A DNA stretch of 64,000 nt from Collybiopsis luxurians FD-317 M1 (Eukaryota; Basidiomycota; Agaricomycetes; Agaricales; Omphalotaceae), in NCBI GenBank assembly GCA_000827265.1, contig KN834765.1, positions 327,590-391,589 of the forward strand, in the 5' to 3' direction. Made by a program: the position numbers and the translations under genes. Positions 45,349-56,169 of this stretch are shown here, one piece after another. Every line of letters begins with the position of its first letter. Within the stretch, counting starts at the first letter, position 1. The notes below the pieces were generated by a model. It was not told where the DNA came from and did no database searches. It saw only the letters and a list, made by a program, of their open reading frames with translations.

Positions 45349-48300
45349 TCAAGCTTTCTCATCCGAAGCTCGTTTATCATAGGAAAGTTTTTCATCGACG
45401 TTCTCGTCGGTAACCAGACCAAGCTTCCTGCGAATAGCTTCCAACCGTTGCGCAGCCTCGACAGCCAAGTTCTTGCCAGTTGCGCCAAAGACTTCTTCCA
45501 TCTCCTCTAGTGAGACCCCTTTTGTTTCGGGCACCTAGTCAGATAACGACATCATAGAGTCAGATGCATGATACAACACAAATCAAGACCCACAAAGAAT
45601 AAAATGAAAAAGCCTCCCATCAAGCAGAATACACCAAAAAAGACAAATGTCCCAAAGCCCTGGATATTGTTCAAACCAAGACCGAAGGTGTGTTGAAAAA
45701 AAAGAAGGTACCAGTTTATTGATCATAGTAGGAGCTACCTGGCCGACTAAATGCACGCAGTGCATTCAGTATTCAGCCAGGTGTCAGGAAAACAACCGGA
45801 GCTTACCGATGAAGTTGTTCATTAGATTCGAGCTGACTGCGATAGACAGCCCTTTTCCGCGGATATTCAAGGGAAAAATCTCTGCTATGATTACCCACGA
45901 GCAAGGTCTGCACCCAGAAAGATGGATGTGAGCCTCTGTCGATGCTAACTCACTTTTTGGAAAAATTGACTTACCCCCAACTAAAACCGAAGCCTGCGTG
46001 GTTTCAGTTAATATACCGTAATCGTTGCAGCGATTTGCATTGTGCATACCCATAGCGAAGACCCACACAAGGGCGCAGGCGGCCCACCCCGCAGCTTCGC
46101 GAATACATTAAAATAGAGAAATCACAATTTGAAAACCACCGACCAGCATGACTACGAGAAACATGAATTCAGATCTCGTCACACATGATGATATGCATCT
46201 ATCTACCTTGTCCAGGAATCATGATACAGTCCAGTAAGCACGGCAACAAGTAGGTGACAGCTAGAAAAGAGCTGCATTAGTTTCCGGGACATAGATTGTA
46301 AAAAGATAATCTTACGCTCCCATCAAGAAGGCACCAAAAACCAAGACTGGCTTCCGTCCCCACTGGTCAACGTAAATCACAGTTGGGGTCATGCCTAGAA
46401 ACATTCCGTATGACAGCGGTCTTCTCAGCGAGCATTTGAAACCAATTGACCGCCCGAGTTACGCACGCTATGCCCTACATGTAAAATAAATAACAGTATT
46501 CTGAACTATACTCGCGTTCTCTTACCACCACTCCGGTTGCTAACAAGGAAGTAGTGTTTCCGGTTAAGCCGAGATTCCGGAAAACGGTCGGAGCATAATA
46601 CAGAATTGCATTTACCTATCAGAATCCATCAATGGTTGCACGCAATTTGAGTTAGCCTTGCATTCACCCCCGTCCATTGCTGAAAGAACATGGTCCTGAA
46701 CAAAAGACAAGCATTAGGAAACATCATATCGGCACATAAGGAACATCCTCCTGGCTCCCAGGATCCCTCTTCATATCACGCCGCCGCATCCTGCGTACCC
46801 AAAAGAGCGACTGGTCGCATAGCATGTACTTTGAGTGAGCCTCAGTTTGATATGAAGGTACCTCAATCCTGAAAACCATCGAGGATGTCCACGGGAGCGC
46901 ATTAACTCACAAAGTCCCAACCATAATCCGTCGAAGAAGAGCTACATAATAAGGTGAAACGAATTCAAACACATTTCAAAACCAGGCGTCCCGAGAGGAT
47001 ACTTACTCGGATTGATCAAAAGACTTGTATATTCAGCTAAGGCTAGTTTGAAGTTGGATCCAGATGATCCATCCTGATAACCTGGAAATGTCACCGCGGA
47101 GGTTTCCTTTTCGAATAAATATTGCGCTTTGATCTCCCTATTACAAAAGTCAGATACGTCGATTACGCGGTAGGTGTAAGCATTCACAAAAATTCGATCT
47201 GGACTAGTTCATTGTCCGGAGGGAGACCGCGAACCTTACTCAGAACGGCCAATGCTTCGTCATCACGACCTTGATTTATGAGCCACCTGAAGCATAATTT
47301 AGATGAGATCCCCCGGCAGATTAGGCATATCTCACCTGGGAGAAAACGGCATGAACAAGATCCCAGCACCAAGGATGAGGGCGGGAATAAGTTGCAACGC
47401 TAGAGGAATTCTCCACGCTGCATCTGATTGTGTTTTCCCAGTACCGCCGATGAAGTTTGTGCCATAATCAATCCAGAATGATACCATAATACCGGAGGTA
47501 AGAGCAAGTTGATGAAGAGCAACAAGACTCCCCCGTATTTCGGGCAGGGCAAGCTGGAAACGAGAATTGAACCTTTAGAGTCTATCATTAGACCATCGGA
47601 TGAAAAGACATACTTCTGCATTGTACAGCGAGTCCGCCATGCTGAGAGACCCGACTCCCATTCCAGTGATGAAACGTCCACCATAGATAGACTGCGGACC
47701 GCGCGCGGATGTTTGCACAATGACGCCAATGCAGAACACCACAACAGCTAGGTAATCGGTCGTTAGCTATCCATTGCCCATAAATGATGGAACTGACCTA
47801 ATTCTATGGTATACTTTCGGGAGAGTTTGTCCACAAAGTAGCCTGCGGCACGATTAAACAAGATTTTGTTGAGTTTGGGAAATCAGGCTCACCAACAACA
47901 AGCACACCGAACCACGCCCCAAGTTCCAATATTGAGACAAACCATCCTTTTTTTTTTTTTGGTCAGGGTTCTCAATCACACAAACCATTGGACTGACCTT
48001 TCAGACCAGCGTTGTCGACAACGGAAGCCATTCTGAACGCAGTTTCAGTAGACTTGAAAACAGCCATGGTAGCCTTTCATGCTACATACCTTTGGTCGAA
48101 ACTATTTATGCTGAGAAAATCACCAATAAGTTATTCAAGGAAACGTCAGACAGCGATACTTACGGAAGAACCCCAGAAAATACTCCCTGATTATAACCTA
48201 CCAATGTCAGTAGTCAATGCCCACTCGTATCCAAGGCCAGCACTATTACCAAAAAGTCTGCGAAAAGTCAAATAAGTTACGGCGAGTCGAGCTAACAATG

Positions 48301-48493
48301 CAACGCACAATCCTCCAAGAGAAGCAAAGAGCGCGATCGCAAAAACTCTGCGGTTTTGAACTTGAAGAAGACCTCGCTATAGGTCAGAGTCAATCGTGAC
48401 GCACTGACTAACTAGCTAGGAACTTCTTACCCATCCTGATTCTCCAGCGAGTGCTCTGCGTCGAGAGGCGGTTATTGCGATTACACCAGCCAT
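45349..48493 (-). CDS. MFS sugar transporter, copy B
   Basis: A tandem paralogue of copy A with the same exon-intron structure. It starts MAGVIAITASRRRALAGES and ends with PETKGVSLEEMEEVFG and a tail close to that of copy A. Residue changes are scattered (for example RGLLQVQNRRVFAIA in exon 2, KVRGLPPDNE). At about 46405 the acceptor AG used in one reading of copy A is GG here. Using the AG 14 nt upstream keeps both genes in frame and gives APLSYGMFLGMTPTVIY, so I take that as the true acceptor. No frame break was found in the exons checked. The transposon lies beyond its 3' end and does not disrupt the coding region. Confidence 0.85.
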
Positions 48494-49788
48494 GATACCC
48501 TATTGGGTTTGTGAATCAAGTGCGAGGAGCTATAATTCTTAAAGTCTGGAGTATTTGAGGACTGCAAAAGCGTCACAAGGAACCATATTGAGGTGTGGTC
48601 AGTGAATTCGCCGAACATTTATTCAAGTAGTTCATATATTTGAAAAGAGAAATACGCGACTTCCCGCGTCGACCTAATTGCCTTCACCTGCTTGTTGAAA
48701 TAGGCAGAGCTACGCAGTATTTGAGGATAAACATGGAAGGAGTGAAAAGGAAGCGACAGGAAGCTGTAGAAATCTCCGATAGCAGCTGCTCCATTGAGTA
48801 CTATCTATTGAAGGAGCGCCTTGGGAGCGAGCGGAGATTCGAGACTTGCTGAGGCAAAACAGGAAGCACAACGTGACTGTTAAGATACATTAAATGCAGA
48901 TGCGACTCAACTTCTGATCCTTTACATATACTTCAATCATCGTGATGGTGTTAGTTCTCTCTAAATCCGGACCCAAAAGGTTAGAATTCCATTGTCGTTC
49001 AGAACTAAGGAACCAGATGATGACCTGCACAACCCAGATCCTCGATGCGATCGCTTATATGAAAATGGCTTCGAGGTTCTCGGTCGAGGTATCGCCAAAA
49101 TGGATGTACATTACTGCTTATTTCTGTTTTGCTCGGTCTGCTGTGAGGGAAGCTTCATTTCTGTTACTTTTTTTCCCGGGAAAATGAAGTCGATTGAGTT
49201 TTTCCCTCTAGTGCAGGGATGAGTAATGTGCTTTCTTACTTCCTTTCTTACTGCGGTGGTCCCAGAGACGGTAGTGCGTGGTGTCAGTACCGGGATAATG
49301 TCTGGAGACCGGCGTCCCGTATAGGCATGTTTTGCCGAGTGGCAATTCGCGGCAATGATCTGTGCTGCTTTCATCAGGCTTTCATCGCGAACTACCATCA
49401 CGTCCACAAACCCTCCCCGCGTCCTGTAATACTTTAATAATATCTTCTTTGCACGTCCACCCGCCCCAACTTTTTTGTCAAAGTGGTGTTAACCACAGTC
49501 TTTGCCTTTCTATCTCTGTTTACTGCTGTCCGAGCGCACAATTTCCGTGCGCCGCGTTTGGATATTGGCGCTGGTACCGGAGACCTTACGACCCGTTAGT
49601 GACCTCAATAGCTGGAAGCGAATCTCACTGTAGCTATTCATATCCTCATCTATGCATTGCTGGTAGTTCCAAGTTGCATAATGATAATGGGCATGCCTCA
49701 TTCGTATGACATTAATGCGAGATGAATCTGGGGATGTGAGAATGTTATTCGGCATCTAAACTCTTTGACAACTTTCACGATCTTCTCC
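48494..49788. other. Upstream flank of copy B and promoter of the DUF6593-like gene
   Basis: Homologous to the upstream flank of copy A until about 49310, including a 31-bp micro-inversion at 48659-48689. From about 49683 to 49788 it matches the relic at 36050-36160. No gene is supported between 48494 and 49788; plus-strand frames at 48640-48852 and 48992-49222 are diverged copies of those in unit A. Confidence 0.5.
48659..48689. other. 31-bp micro-inversion relative to the paralogous flanks
   Basis: This 31-nt segment (starting ACTTCCCGCG and ending CCTTCACCT) is the reverse complement of 816-846 with two mismatches. The sequence on both sides aligns in direct orientation with copies 1 and A (42083-42113 in copy A). 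The inverted piece has exactly the same length as the original. Confidence 0.85.
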
Positions 49789-50514
49789 ATGGAGGTCAAA
49801 TTCGACAACGGAGGCAACATTCTCAATGCGAATTTACTTGCTACACATGATAGTTCCCCCATATACGTGGCGAAAACTAACTTCTCATTTCTTGGACGAG
49901 AGATCACGTTTCTTAAAGACTCAAATCCCGCAGGTGGCTCTGGAAGTGTTACCGTTGGGGCCATTCATTGGAGAGATAAGGCGATTGAAGTTCACGGCCA
50001 TAAGAAGAAAATCGCGGATTTGAAGACAAAAAAGGGTGGCATTGTGAACAAGTGAGTTATTAGACTGAACTCTATTTGGACTGGTCAAAGTTCCAATACG
50101 ATGCAAGGGTGCTTCATAAGGAAAGATATTGGAGATGGGCAAAAGAGAGGAAAGAGTATGCAGTCCAATATAGTGGGAACGATGAATGGACAGTACGTCT
50201 CGTTTTGTCCATCTGTTTTGAACGGGCTGACACAATTCCTTAGGCTGTAACAACCAAAAGCGATGGAACGCGAAAGGTTGCTGCCCGCTTTGCCACTCCA
50301 TACCGACCCCATCTTTTCACGAAATCGAAACCACCGTTACTATCACTGACAAGGACGGCGCTGGCAGAGGATGAGATTTTCCTTTTGCTTTTGTTGATTT
50401 ACTCGGAGGCAAGGCGGCAGGATGACACGGTGAGTGCTCAGCTCTTTGGTGTCTCTTCTCGTTTTCATTGTGTTGCAGAATTCTTCTGTAGGAAACGGCT
50501 CGGAAGGTTGGTGA
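49789..50514 (+). CDS. DUF6593-like protein
   Basis: About 175 residues in four exons. The pattern is that of the fungal DUF6593 (tubby/LURP-like beta-barrel) family: a short N-terminus MEVKFDNGGNILNANLLATH, the strand PIYVAKTNFSFLGREITFLK, GGSGSVTVGAIHWRDKAIEV and, after an intron, FQYDARVLHKERYWRWAKE. Then AVTTKSDGTRKVAARFATPY and the closing helix EDEIFLLLLLIYSEARRQDD. Function is unknown for the family, which is greatly expanded in Agaricomycetes. The intron at about 50044-50089 (donor GTGAAC) is placed to avoid a stop and keep the fold. A relic of its 5' end is present at 36050-36193. Confidence 0.72.
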
Positions 50515-50736
50515 TACCATCTCGGATATTGTATTTACGCGTGTACTGTATATCCTCGACAGCCTGTCAACACGACGGTGAATCTTCGCAGGCTGCTGCG
50601 CTGCGCTGCGTGACGCCCTAAGCATTTAATTGTGAAATAAGCGCTCAGCGACATTCAGGACTGCGGCAATTCTAGGCCGACTTTTGTAAATCAGAATTAC
50701 TTGCATAGCTCCGACCTAAATTTCTCTCTCCTGACC

Positions 50737-52141
50737 ATGATCATCAAACAACAAGACCAAGAACCAGAAGATGCCCCGCCCGCCTATGAAGTTGCTAGTC
50801 CATCTAGCAGCAGCGCACCCCCTCAGACCTTCAGTGACACTAAAGTCCCATACCCCTCCTCATCGAGTTCTTCCCTACAGTCCCCCAATCCTTCCCCAAT
50901 TTCTCCCACCTCACCATCCTATTCATCCAAAGGGAAAGGGAAAGCTCCTGCTTCGAGTTGGTGGAGTTTTGGCACATCTCAGACAACTCGCGAGATACGC
51001 TCTACCGTTCTGGGTATCGTACGCGATCTGGTCAAGGTAAAAAATGGGAATTCAACTGCTGCTCAAAGTATCCTCGAAAGTTGTGCGGAAGCTTGTTCAG
51101 GGTACTCTCTATCCTTCTCATTGCTGCTGCAAGAAAAGTCTATAGAGTCTCATACCCCACTTTATTGGGCTATCGTCAACCGACCGCCTGAGCAGAATAA
51201 CGATGGATCAGGCGAAATCAACGATCTCCTTTTACACCTTCTGTCTTATACCGCACCTCTTTCTCCCTCTATCCTCACTGAGGTCCGACAGGCATGCCTC
51301 ATAACAGATGACCAGCTGTTATTTCAAAGGCTGAGGCTTTCGCCGGAATTTGCGTCCCTTTCTGGCACAGATGAAATGCTTCTAGGAGAGTCTATGATAC
51401 CCGACGATGTGAATGTTGAGAATATGGAAGGTGATCAGGGTGCGTTTGCGATGGATTTTCGTATACCACATTTCCAGAAAAGGATGAGGGTGTCGAATGA
51501 AGTCGCTGTTGAATTTATTGCTCGAGGTGCGTTTGCTTGTTGTTGGCCTAAATCTTGGTTTATTGGTTTTAATCTTCGTAGGACGCTTATGGCGCCTCGC
51601 CCTCTGCGTTGCCGATAAGCGTCGAAGTAGGCATAACGGCCCTACTCAGGGATCATGGTGTATCGTTCTATCCATAATGGAAAACAGTGCACCCACATGG
51701 CTAGACTCTCAATTAATCATACCAGATGCATCTTCCAACAAAAAAGTTGAACAGCCAGTCGACCTGCTGCAATACGAACCCGTTCCAACTCCCGCACCCT
51801 CGCCTTCGTCGATGTTTGCCGGAATTCTGGGTGACCGCTCGGGTGGCAAGAAACCACCCATCACGTTCAGAATACAGTCTCAGGCGGAGCTTTGTTCGGC
51901 TTCTGAACGTTTCTCCCGTCAACGTCAGTCAGAGATAGTAGTTCCCCTGGATGGAGTTCCCTTGGGCACGAGCTTGCAACATGCGTAAGTTTGTCCTTGC
52001 AGCTACTTTTATACGACTTGCTGATTCAATACATTGTTGGTTAGAGGAAGCTCTTATATTGGAGCTGACGAGTCACTCTCAGGAAGACTCGAAGCTCGAT
52101 TAACAAAACCTCAAGGTGATGCTGAATGTATAATCTGTTAG
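50737..52141 (+). CDS. PPxY- and CaaX-containing protein, paralogue 1
   Basis: About 440 residues. The ATG at 50737 opens MIIKQQDQEPEDAPPAYEVA, with PPAY (50776-50787) as a WW-domain-binding PPxY motif. A Ser/Pro-rich stretch follows, then WWSFGTSQTTREIRSTVLGI and a helical domain (ESCAEACSGYSLSFSLLLQE, TPLYWAIVNRPPEQ, ILTEVRQACLITDDQLLFQR). A second domain (RLWRLALCVADK, GSWCIVLSIMEN, EIVVPLDGVPLGTSL) follows. The end, LEARLTKPQGDAECIIC, is a CaaX box (Cys-Ile-Ile-Cys, 52127-52138), so farnesylation and membrane attachment are predicted. The adjacent gene at 52427 has the same layout. The family has no name that I recognise. Confidence 0.78.
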
Positions 52142-52426
52142 AGTATGTACTTTGTCAGCGTACTTAGTATACTGCGCTCTTCTCGCTTGTCAATCATCCT
52201 GAGCTGGGCCGCAGCTGCCACTGCGCAGTGTTTCAATGTGGATTGTCCTTTCATTGTATTGCACGCCTAATGTCAGCCGTTTTAATTGGCTGCAGGTGAT
52301 TGTATCGCGCACTGCTTTTGCTTTTTTGATGAAAGTTACATTCAAACCACTCTTATTCCTTTACCGCGACGGTCTCTTGACATTCTCTCGACCGTCTCTG
52401 GGCTCCTACACTGGCTTATCTGTGAC

Positions 52427-53847
52427 ATGATACTCGACGACAAAACCCTACCCCTTACGCCCACCGAAGTGAAAAGTGGAAATCCTGTCATTCAGGTCAT
52501 CAAGGATGTACCTGATGCCCCTCCTTCATATGATATTGTTGTTACGGCAGAAACTTCTTCACTTCATTCCGGCCAGCCAACTGAGCTAAGTGAACCAGAT
52601 TCTTCGTATTCGCCGCCTTCGAATCCGTACAGACTACGATCCAACTACGCGTCATCTAGCACTGTGACTGTTTCAGCAGCCGGTGATGCATCAAGCTCTG
52701 CATCTCTTTACGAACCAAACTTGGCACCTCTACCTCTAACCAGCCCATCGTCTAGCACCCCATATACTCCTCCCACTTTCATCCCGAAACACAAGCGGAG
52801 TTGGTTCGGCGGCAAATCTCGTACGATCAAAGAAGTGCGCGAATGGGCCTCCAATGTGATACAAGACCTTCTAGGGAGAAGTGTTGACCTAGAGGAATGC
52901 AAAACCGTGTTGAGCGGTTGCAAAGACGCGCTTTCCACGTATAATATCGCAATATCGACTTTTCTACAGGAGCCTCTATTTCAGCAACATACTTTCTTCC
53001 ATTGGTCCGTCGTCAATCGGCCGAGTGAATCGACCCGCTTCCCCTCCCTTCTCTCGGCCTTGCTACCATTTGGCTCGCCGCTAACAGATGAAACGAGGGC
53101 GGACATCCGACATGCATGTCTTCTCATAAACGACCAAGGTCTTTTCCAGTCTCTGAGATGTCATCGAGATTTCATGCGCCTGCCTACCTCGCATGAGATG
53201 GTATTCGGTGACGGAATACCTATCGATGATATCACGGTGGAAAACATGCCGAGTGCGGAACCAGCCTTCTTGGTGAAAATGGACATTGCACAATTTGTAA
53301 AGAGGATGAATTTCGAGAAGGATGTAACGTTGGAATTTATTGCCCAACGTGAGTTTTTTTTTTTGCTTCTTCAATCCTTCGGAGACTTGATCTGAACTCA
53401 TTGCACACTTTTCAGGCCGAGCTTGGAGATTAGCGTTCTCCGTCCCTTCGAGTAAACATCCCAAGTGGGATCTGACGTTGACTCTCCTGGAAAACAGCGA
53501 ATCCACACCGATTGATTCTCGTTTCGTGATTGAAGATGTTTCGCCATCACACGACGATCCCTCGTATACTAGCTCAAAACCTAAACCGTCTCAAGACATT
53601 CGGATGAAACATTCAATGCTTGTTCCTGCGAAGAAGGATAAGATTGTGGTGTCCCTTGAGGACGGGAGTTTGATTGGATCCAGTATTCGATCTCCGTGAG
53701 CCGTTTTCTTCTCTTTTTCTTCCAGTTCAATTTGATAGTTTCCGAAATTGACGTAGGTCAAATTCATATGCCTCACAAAATGGTACTCTGAGGGCTAGAC
53801 TAGAGGTTCGGTTAACAAAACCAGCTTCCGAATGTGTTATATGCTGA
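52427..53847 (+). CDS. PPxY- and CaaX-containing protein, paralogue 2
   Basis: A tandem paralogue of the preceding gene, in the same orientation. It begins MILDDKTLPLTPTEVKSGNP, then VPDAPPSYDIV with PPSY (52520-52531). After the Ser/Pro-rich part come KRSWFGGKSRTIKEVREWAS, the helical domain (LSGCKDALSTYNIAISTFLQ, TFFHWSVVNRPSES, ADIRHACLLINDQGLFQSLR) and DITVENMPSAEPAFLVKM (DDVNVENMEG in paralogue 1). The second domain has GRAWRLAFSVPS and KIVVSLEDGSLIGSS. It ends LEVRLTKPASECVIC, a CaaX box (53833-53844). Introns fall at matching positions in both genes. Divergence is high, so the pair is old, but motif positions at both ends are kept. Confidence 0.78.
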
Positions 53848-53926
53848 TGGAGAAAGTGTTCGAGTGATAATAGGCCTGTAGGCACAACAACTTCGGAGAA
53901 GTAAATACTTAAGAGAAAAAATTAGA

Positions 53927-54016
53927 TGCATTAAGGGGGAATCGAACCCCCGGCGGGTCGACTACCCGTCTGTTAAAACTTGGCAACGACCCAGGTTACC
54001 ACTACCCCATTAATGC
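53927..54016 (-). tRNA. tRNA-Gly (GCC) with a 19-nt intron
   Basis: On the minus strand the acceptor stem GCATTAA pairs with TTAATGC. The D arm is GGGT-AGTGGTA-ACCT, and the anticodon stem GGTCG pairs with CGACC. The anticodon loop is TTGCCA plus T after removal of a 19-nt intron (AGTTTTAACAGACGGGTAG) directly 3' of position 37. The T arm is GGGGG-TTCGATT-CCCCC. Anticodon GCC specifies glycine. The spliced length with discriminator A is 71 nt. Confidence 0.92.
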
Positions 54017-54113
54017 CTCGACCCTAATTAGAGTATTGACTACGAGACTGAAAGTAACCCAAGTCCTACTTAGATGGCAAAGCGAATGTTATTGAGGTGT
54101 GTCAAATACATAG

Positions 54114-55770
54114 CTACACTTTCAGCAAAATGTGACTCAGTGCCGTTTTCAGTCGAATAAGGCCTCTCTGTTCTGCCTTGTCGCCCCAGAAAACCTTTCC
54201 TCTAACAGATCCTCCACCGACACTATCAAAGATTAAATTCCTCTTCCTGTTCTTCCCTTCGGGATCCTCTGCTTCCTGTTGGACGACTTCTGTTCTATCA
54301 AGGGGAGTCGAATGGACATCAAAAGCACCCTCAAAAGTATTGTGCATATTGACGTCAATCGACCCCAGAGCAGTATCGGCATTCAGGAAGACGGTAGAGT
54401 TGATGGGAGCAGTAGGGAAGGCAACGTCAATGGAGCCTCTTGCAGTGTGGGCACGAATGTCGAATAATCCATCAGAGGATGAGTTGTCCCCCTCTGAGTC
54501 AACGGAAAACAGAGAAACAGAAGCTTTGATATGCCTGTGGTTCAGAGAGTACTAATCTCAGCAAATTTCAATGCTGACGAGAACGAAGTTTCAACATACG
54601 CGTTGACGGTGTCCATTTCGAGATTTGTTTTGTCTTCGCTGCTTTTTTTGTTCAGCATGTTGACGGAAGCGTCGATACGGGCGTTCGCAGTTGAGAGTCT
54701 TAAAGAATCATTGACGGTAAAGTTGCCTTCAATTGGAGAGTGGACAGTTTCCATTATAGCAGTCCCGGCTTTCAACGACTGGGAGAAGTTAATTAGTCCA
54801 GCAAATGAAGGAGAACTGGACCCGTGGACGGACCTTAACTTGAATAGGTTTGATAGCACCCCGCAGAGAAATCGAGTTGAAAAAGACAGAGTCGCTCAAG
54901 TCCGCGACGTGATGTTCAAAGATGCCGTTCATCTTTGTTGTAAAGTTAGATACAACGAGAGGGGATTCCCCGGACCCTTTGGGGAGAGAGACCGTGACAT
55001 TGAAATAGACATGACGGTTAGGGTGCCGACGAGGTGGGCGAACAGACTATGGAAAATTGAGAGTGGATGGATGTCATTTTTGGGTTTCTACTTACAAATA
55101 TTCCAATCCCATTCTCGCCCTCACGAGCCACCACCCGACAGAGCTTTATCAGGTCAAGCAGATCGGAACCATCTTCATCATAGTGCGTGATGACTGTGAT
55201 GGCGGCCGAGTCGCTCTCCTCCTCCGCTTGCACGATGTTCACTTCGCCCATGGACGAAGGACCTCGAGCGACCAGGAAAAGTAGATCAGAAGATACGGGG
55301 AGTTCGAAGGTGTGCTGTACACTGGAATGTCCATTCGATTGAGTGTGTTGTCCATCGTCCCAGTCTGCACATTCTTCGACGGTAAACTCTGGAGGAATGG
55401 GATATTCTGAGCTACCGATCTCATTGGACTGAGCATGCGTAAAAAAATTCAGTTTAAAGATAATTTCATCCTGAGTAACACCCACCCAATCGTGGTAGCC
55501 CCAGTGAGGGTGATGTTCATGATAGCCGTGGTGATAACCTTGGAAATGATGAAAGCCGTGTAGAATAAATCGAAAGCCAAAGAACAGAATAAGAAAACCA
55601 AAGATGTGACGAAGAATCCGTTTTCTGCGTTGAGAGCGACGCCTTAGGATTTCTTGTTGCTGAAAGGCAGCAAGCGCCTCCGCAGGAGGGAAAGATCCAG
55701 GAGTGGGGTAGTGAGTATCAACTCTGTATTCGACAGGGAGCAGCGGTGTTTTCTCTTCCTCAGAGTTCAT
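54114..55770 (-). CDS. Membrane-anchored DUF7330-like protein
   Basis: A single-TM protein of about 500 residues. The cytosolic start MNSEEEKTPLLPVEYRVDTH and the basic EILRRRSQRRKRILRH precede a hydrophobic helix (IFGFLILFFGFRFIL). A His-rich juxtamembrane stretch follows (FHHFQGYHHGYHEHHPHWGY). The outer part is beta-rich with repeated strand patterns such as ETVHSPIEGNFTVNDSLRLS, TANARIDASVNMLNKKSSED, TARGSIDVAFPTAPINSTVF and TALGSIDVNMHNTFEGAFDV, the beta-solenoid-like pattern of fungal DUF7330/adhesin-like proteins. It ends LKTALSHILLKV. Two or three introns are placed. Function is unknown; cell-surface location is inferred. Confidence 0.7.
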
Positions 55771-56169
55771 TTTGAGGCAATGATCAGTTGCGACGAAAAT
55801 GTCTGCTTTATTTATACTGATGATCTAGGCTCCCGAGCTGAAGGCCGTTCAATTGAGTGTAGTGCGTCACCTACGGCTGCGCAGTATGAACGTGACAATT
55901 TAGTCAAGTAAGATGGTTACTGTGCCGCAGAAAAGAAGACTGCGGTCTGCCCTGGCATGAATAGGATGAGTATAGTCTTATTACACTTACAGGAGTTATG
56001 GTGGCTTGAGATTGTCGCGCCGAGGTCGCGACTTCGCGTCGTGTTGCCCTAAGTCACGTTATCTCGGGCCGGATTTGCCGGCGATAATCGCTATGACGCT
56101 CAACTTGCGCCGTGCTTGAGCTCATTACCTTCCACCGATGAAAGACCTCGTAGACGCTATTCACTTGTA
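55771..56169. promoter_or_regulatory. Divergent promoter region (DUF7330-like gene / FAB1-like gene)
   Basis: Two starts face away from each other across 399 bp. The middle is GC-rich with CGCG-type words (about 56010-56090). No specific site can be named. Confidence 0.4.

Larger units (their letters stand above)
42815..49310. repeat. Segmental tandem duplication, unit B (interrupted by a transposon)
   Basis: Second copy of the transporter-bearing segment, in the same orientation as unit A. It is longer because of the 1706-bp element at 43051-44756. Without the insertion the length is close to that of unit A. Confidence 0.88.

Noticed and set aside
46395..46420. Loss of a splice acceptor making transporter copy B a pseudogene
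   Set aside because: An AG 14 nt upstream keeps the frame in both copies and gives a plausible helix end, so no disruption is needed.
53927..54016. tRNA-Ala (TGC) reading
   Set aside because: Shifting the anticodon stem to give TGC places C at position 37 and weakens the stem; GGTCG/CGACC with loop TTGCCA fits all positions.
54531..55190. 219-codon open frame on the plus strand
   Set aside because: It lies antisense to exons of the DUF7330-like gene, has no domain, and the minus-strand frame shows coherent protein structure and splice sites.
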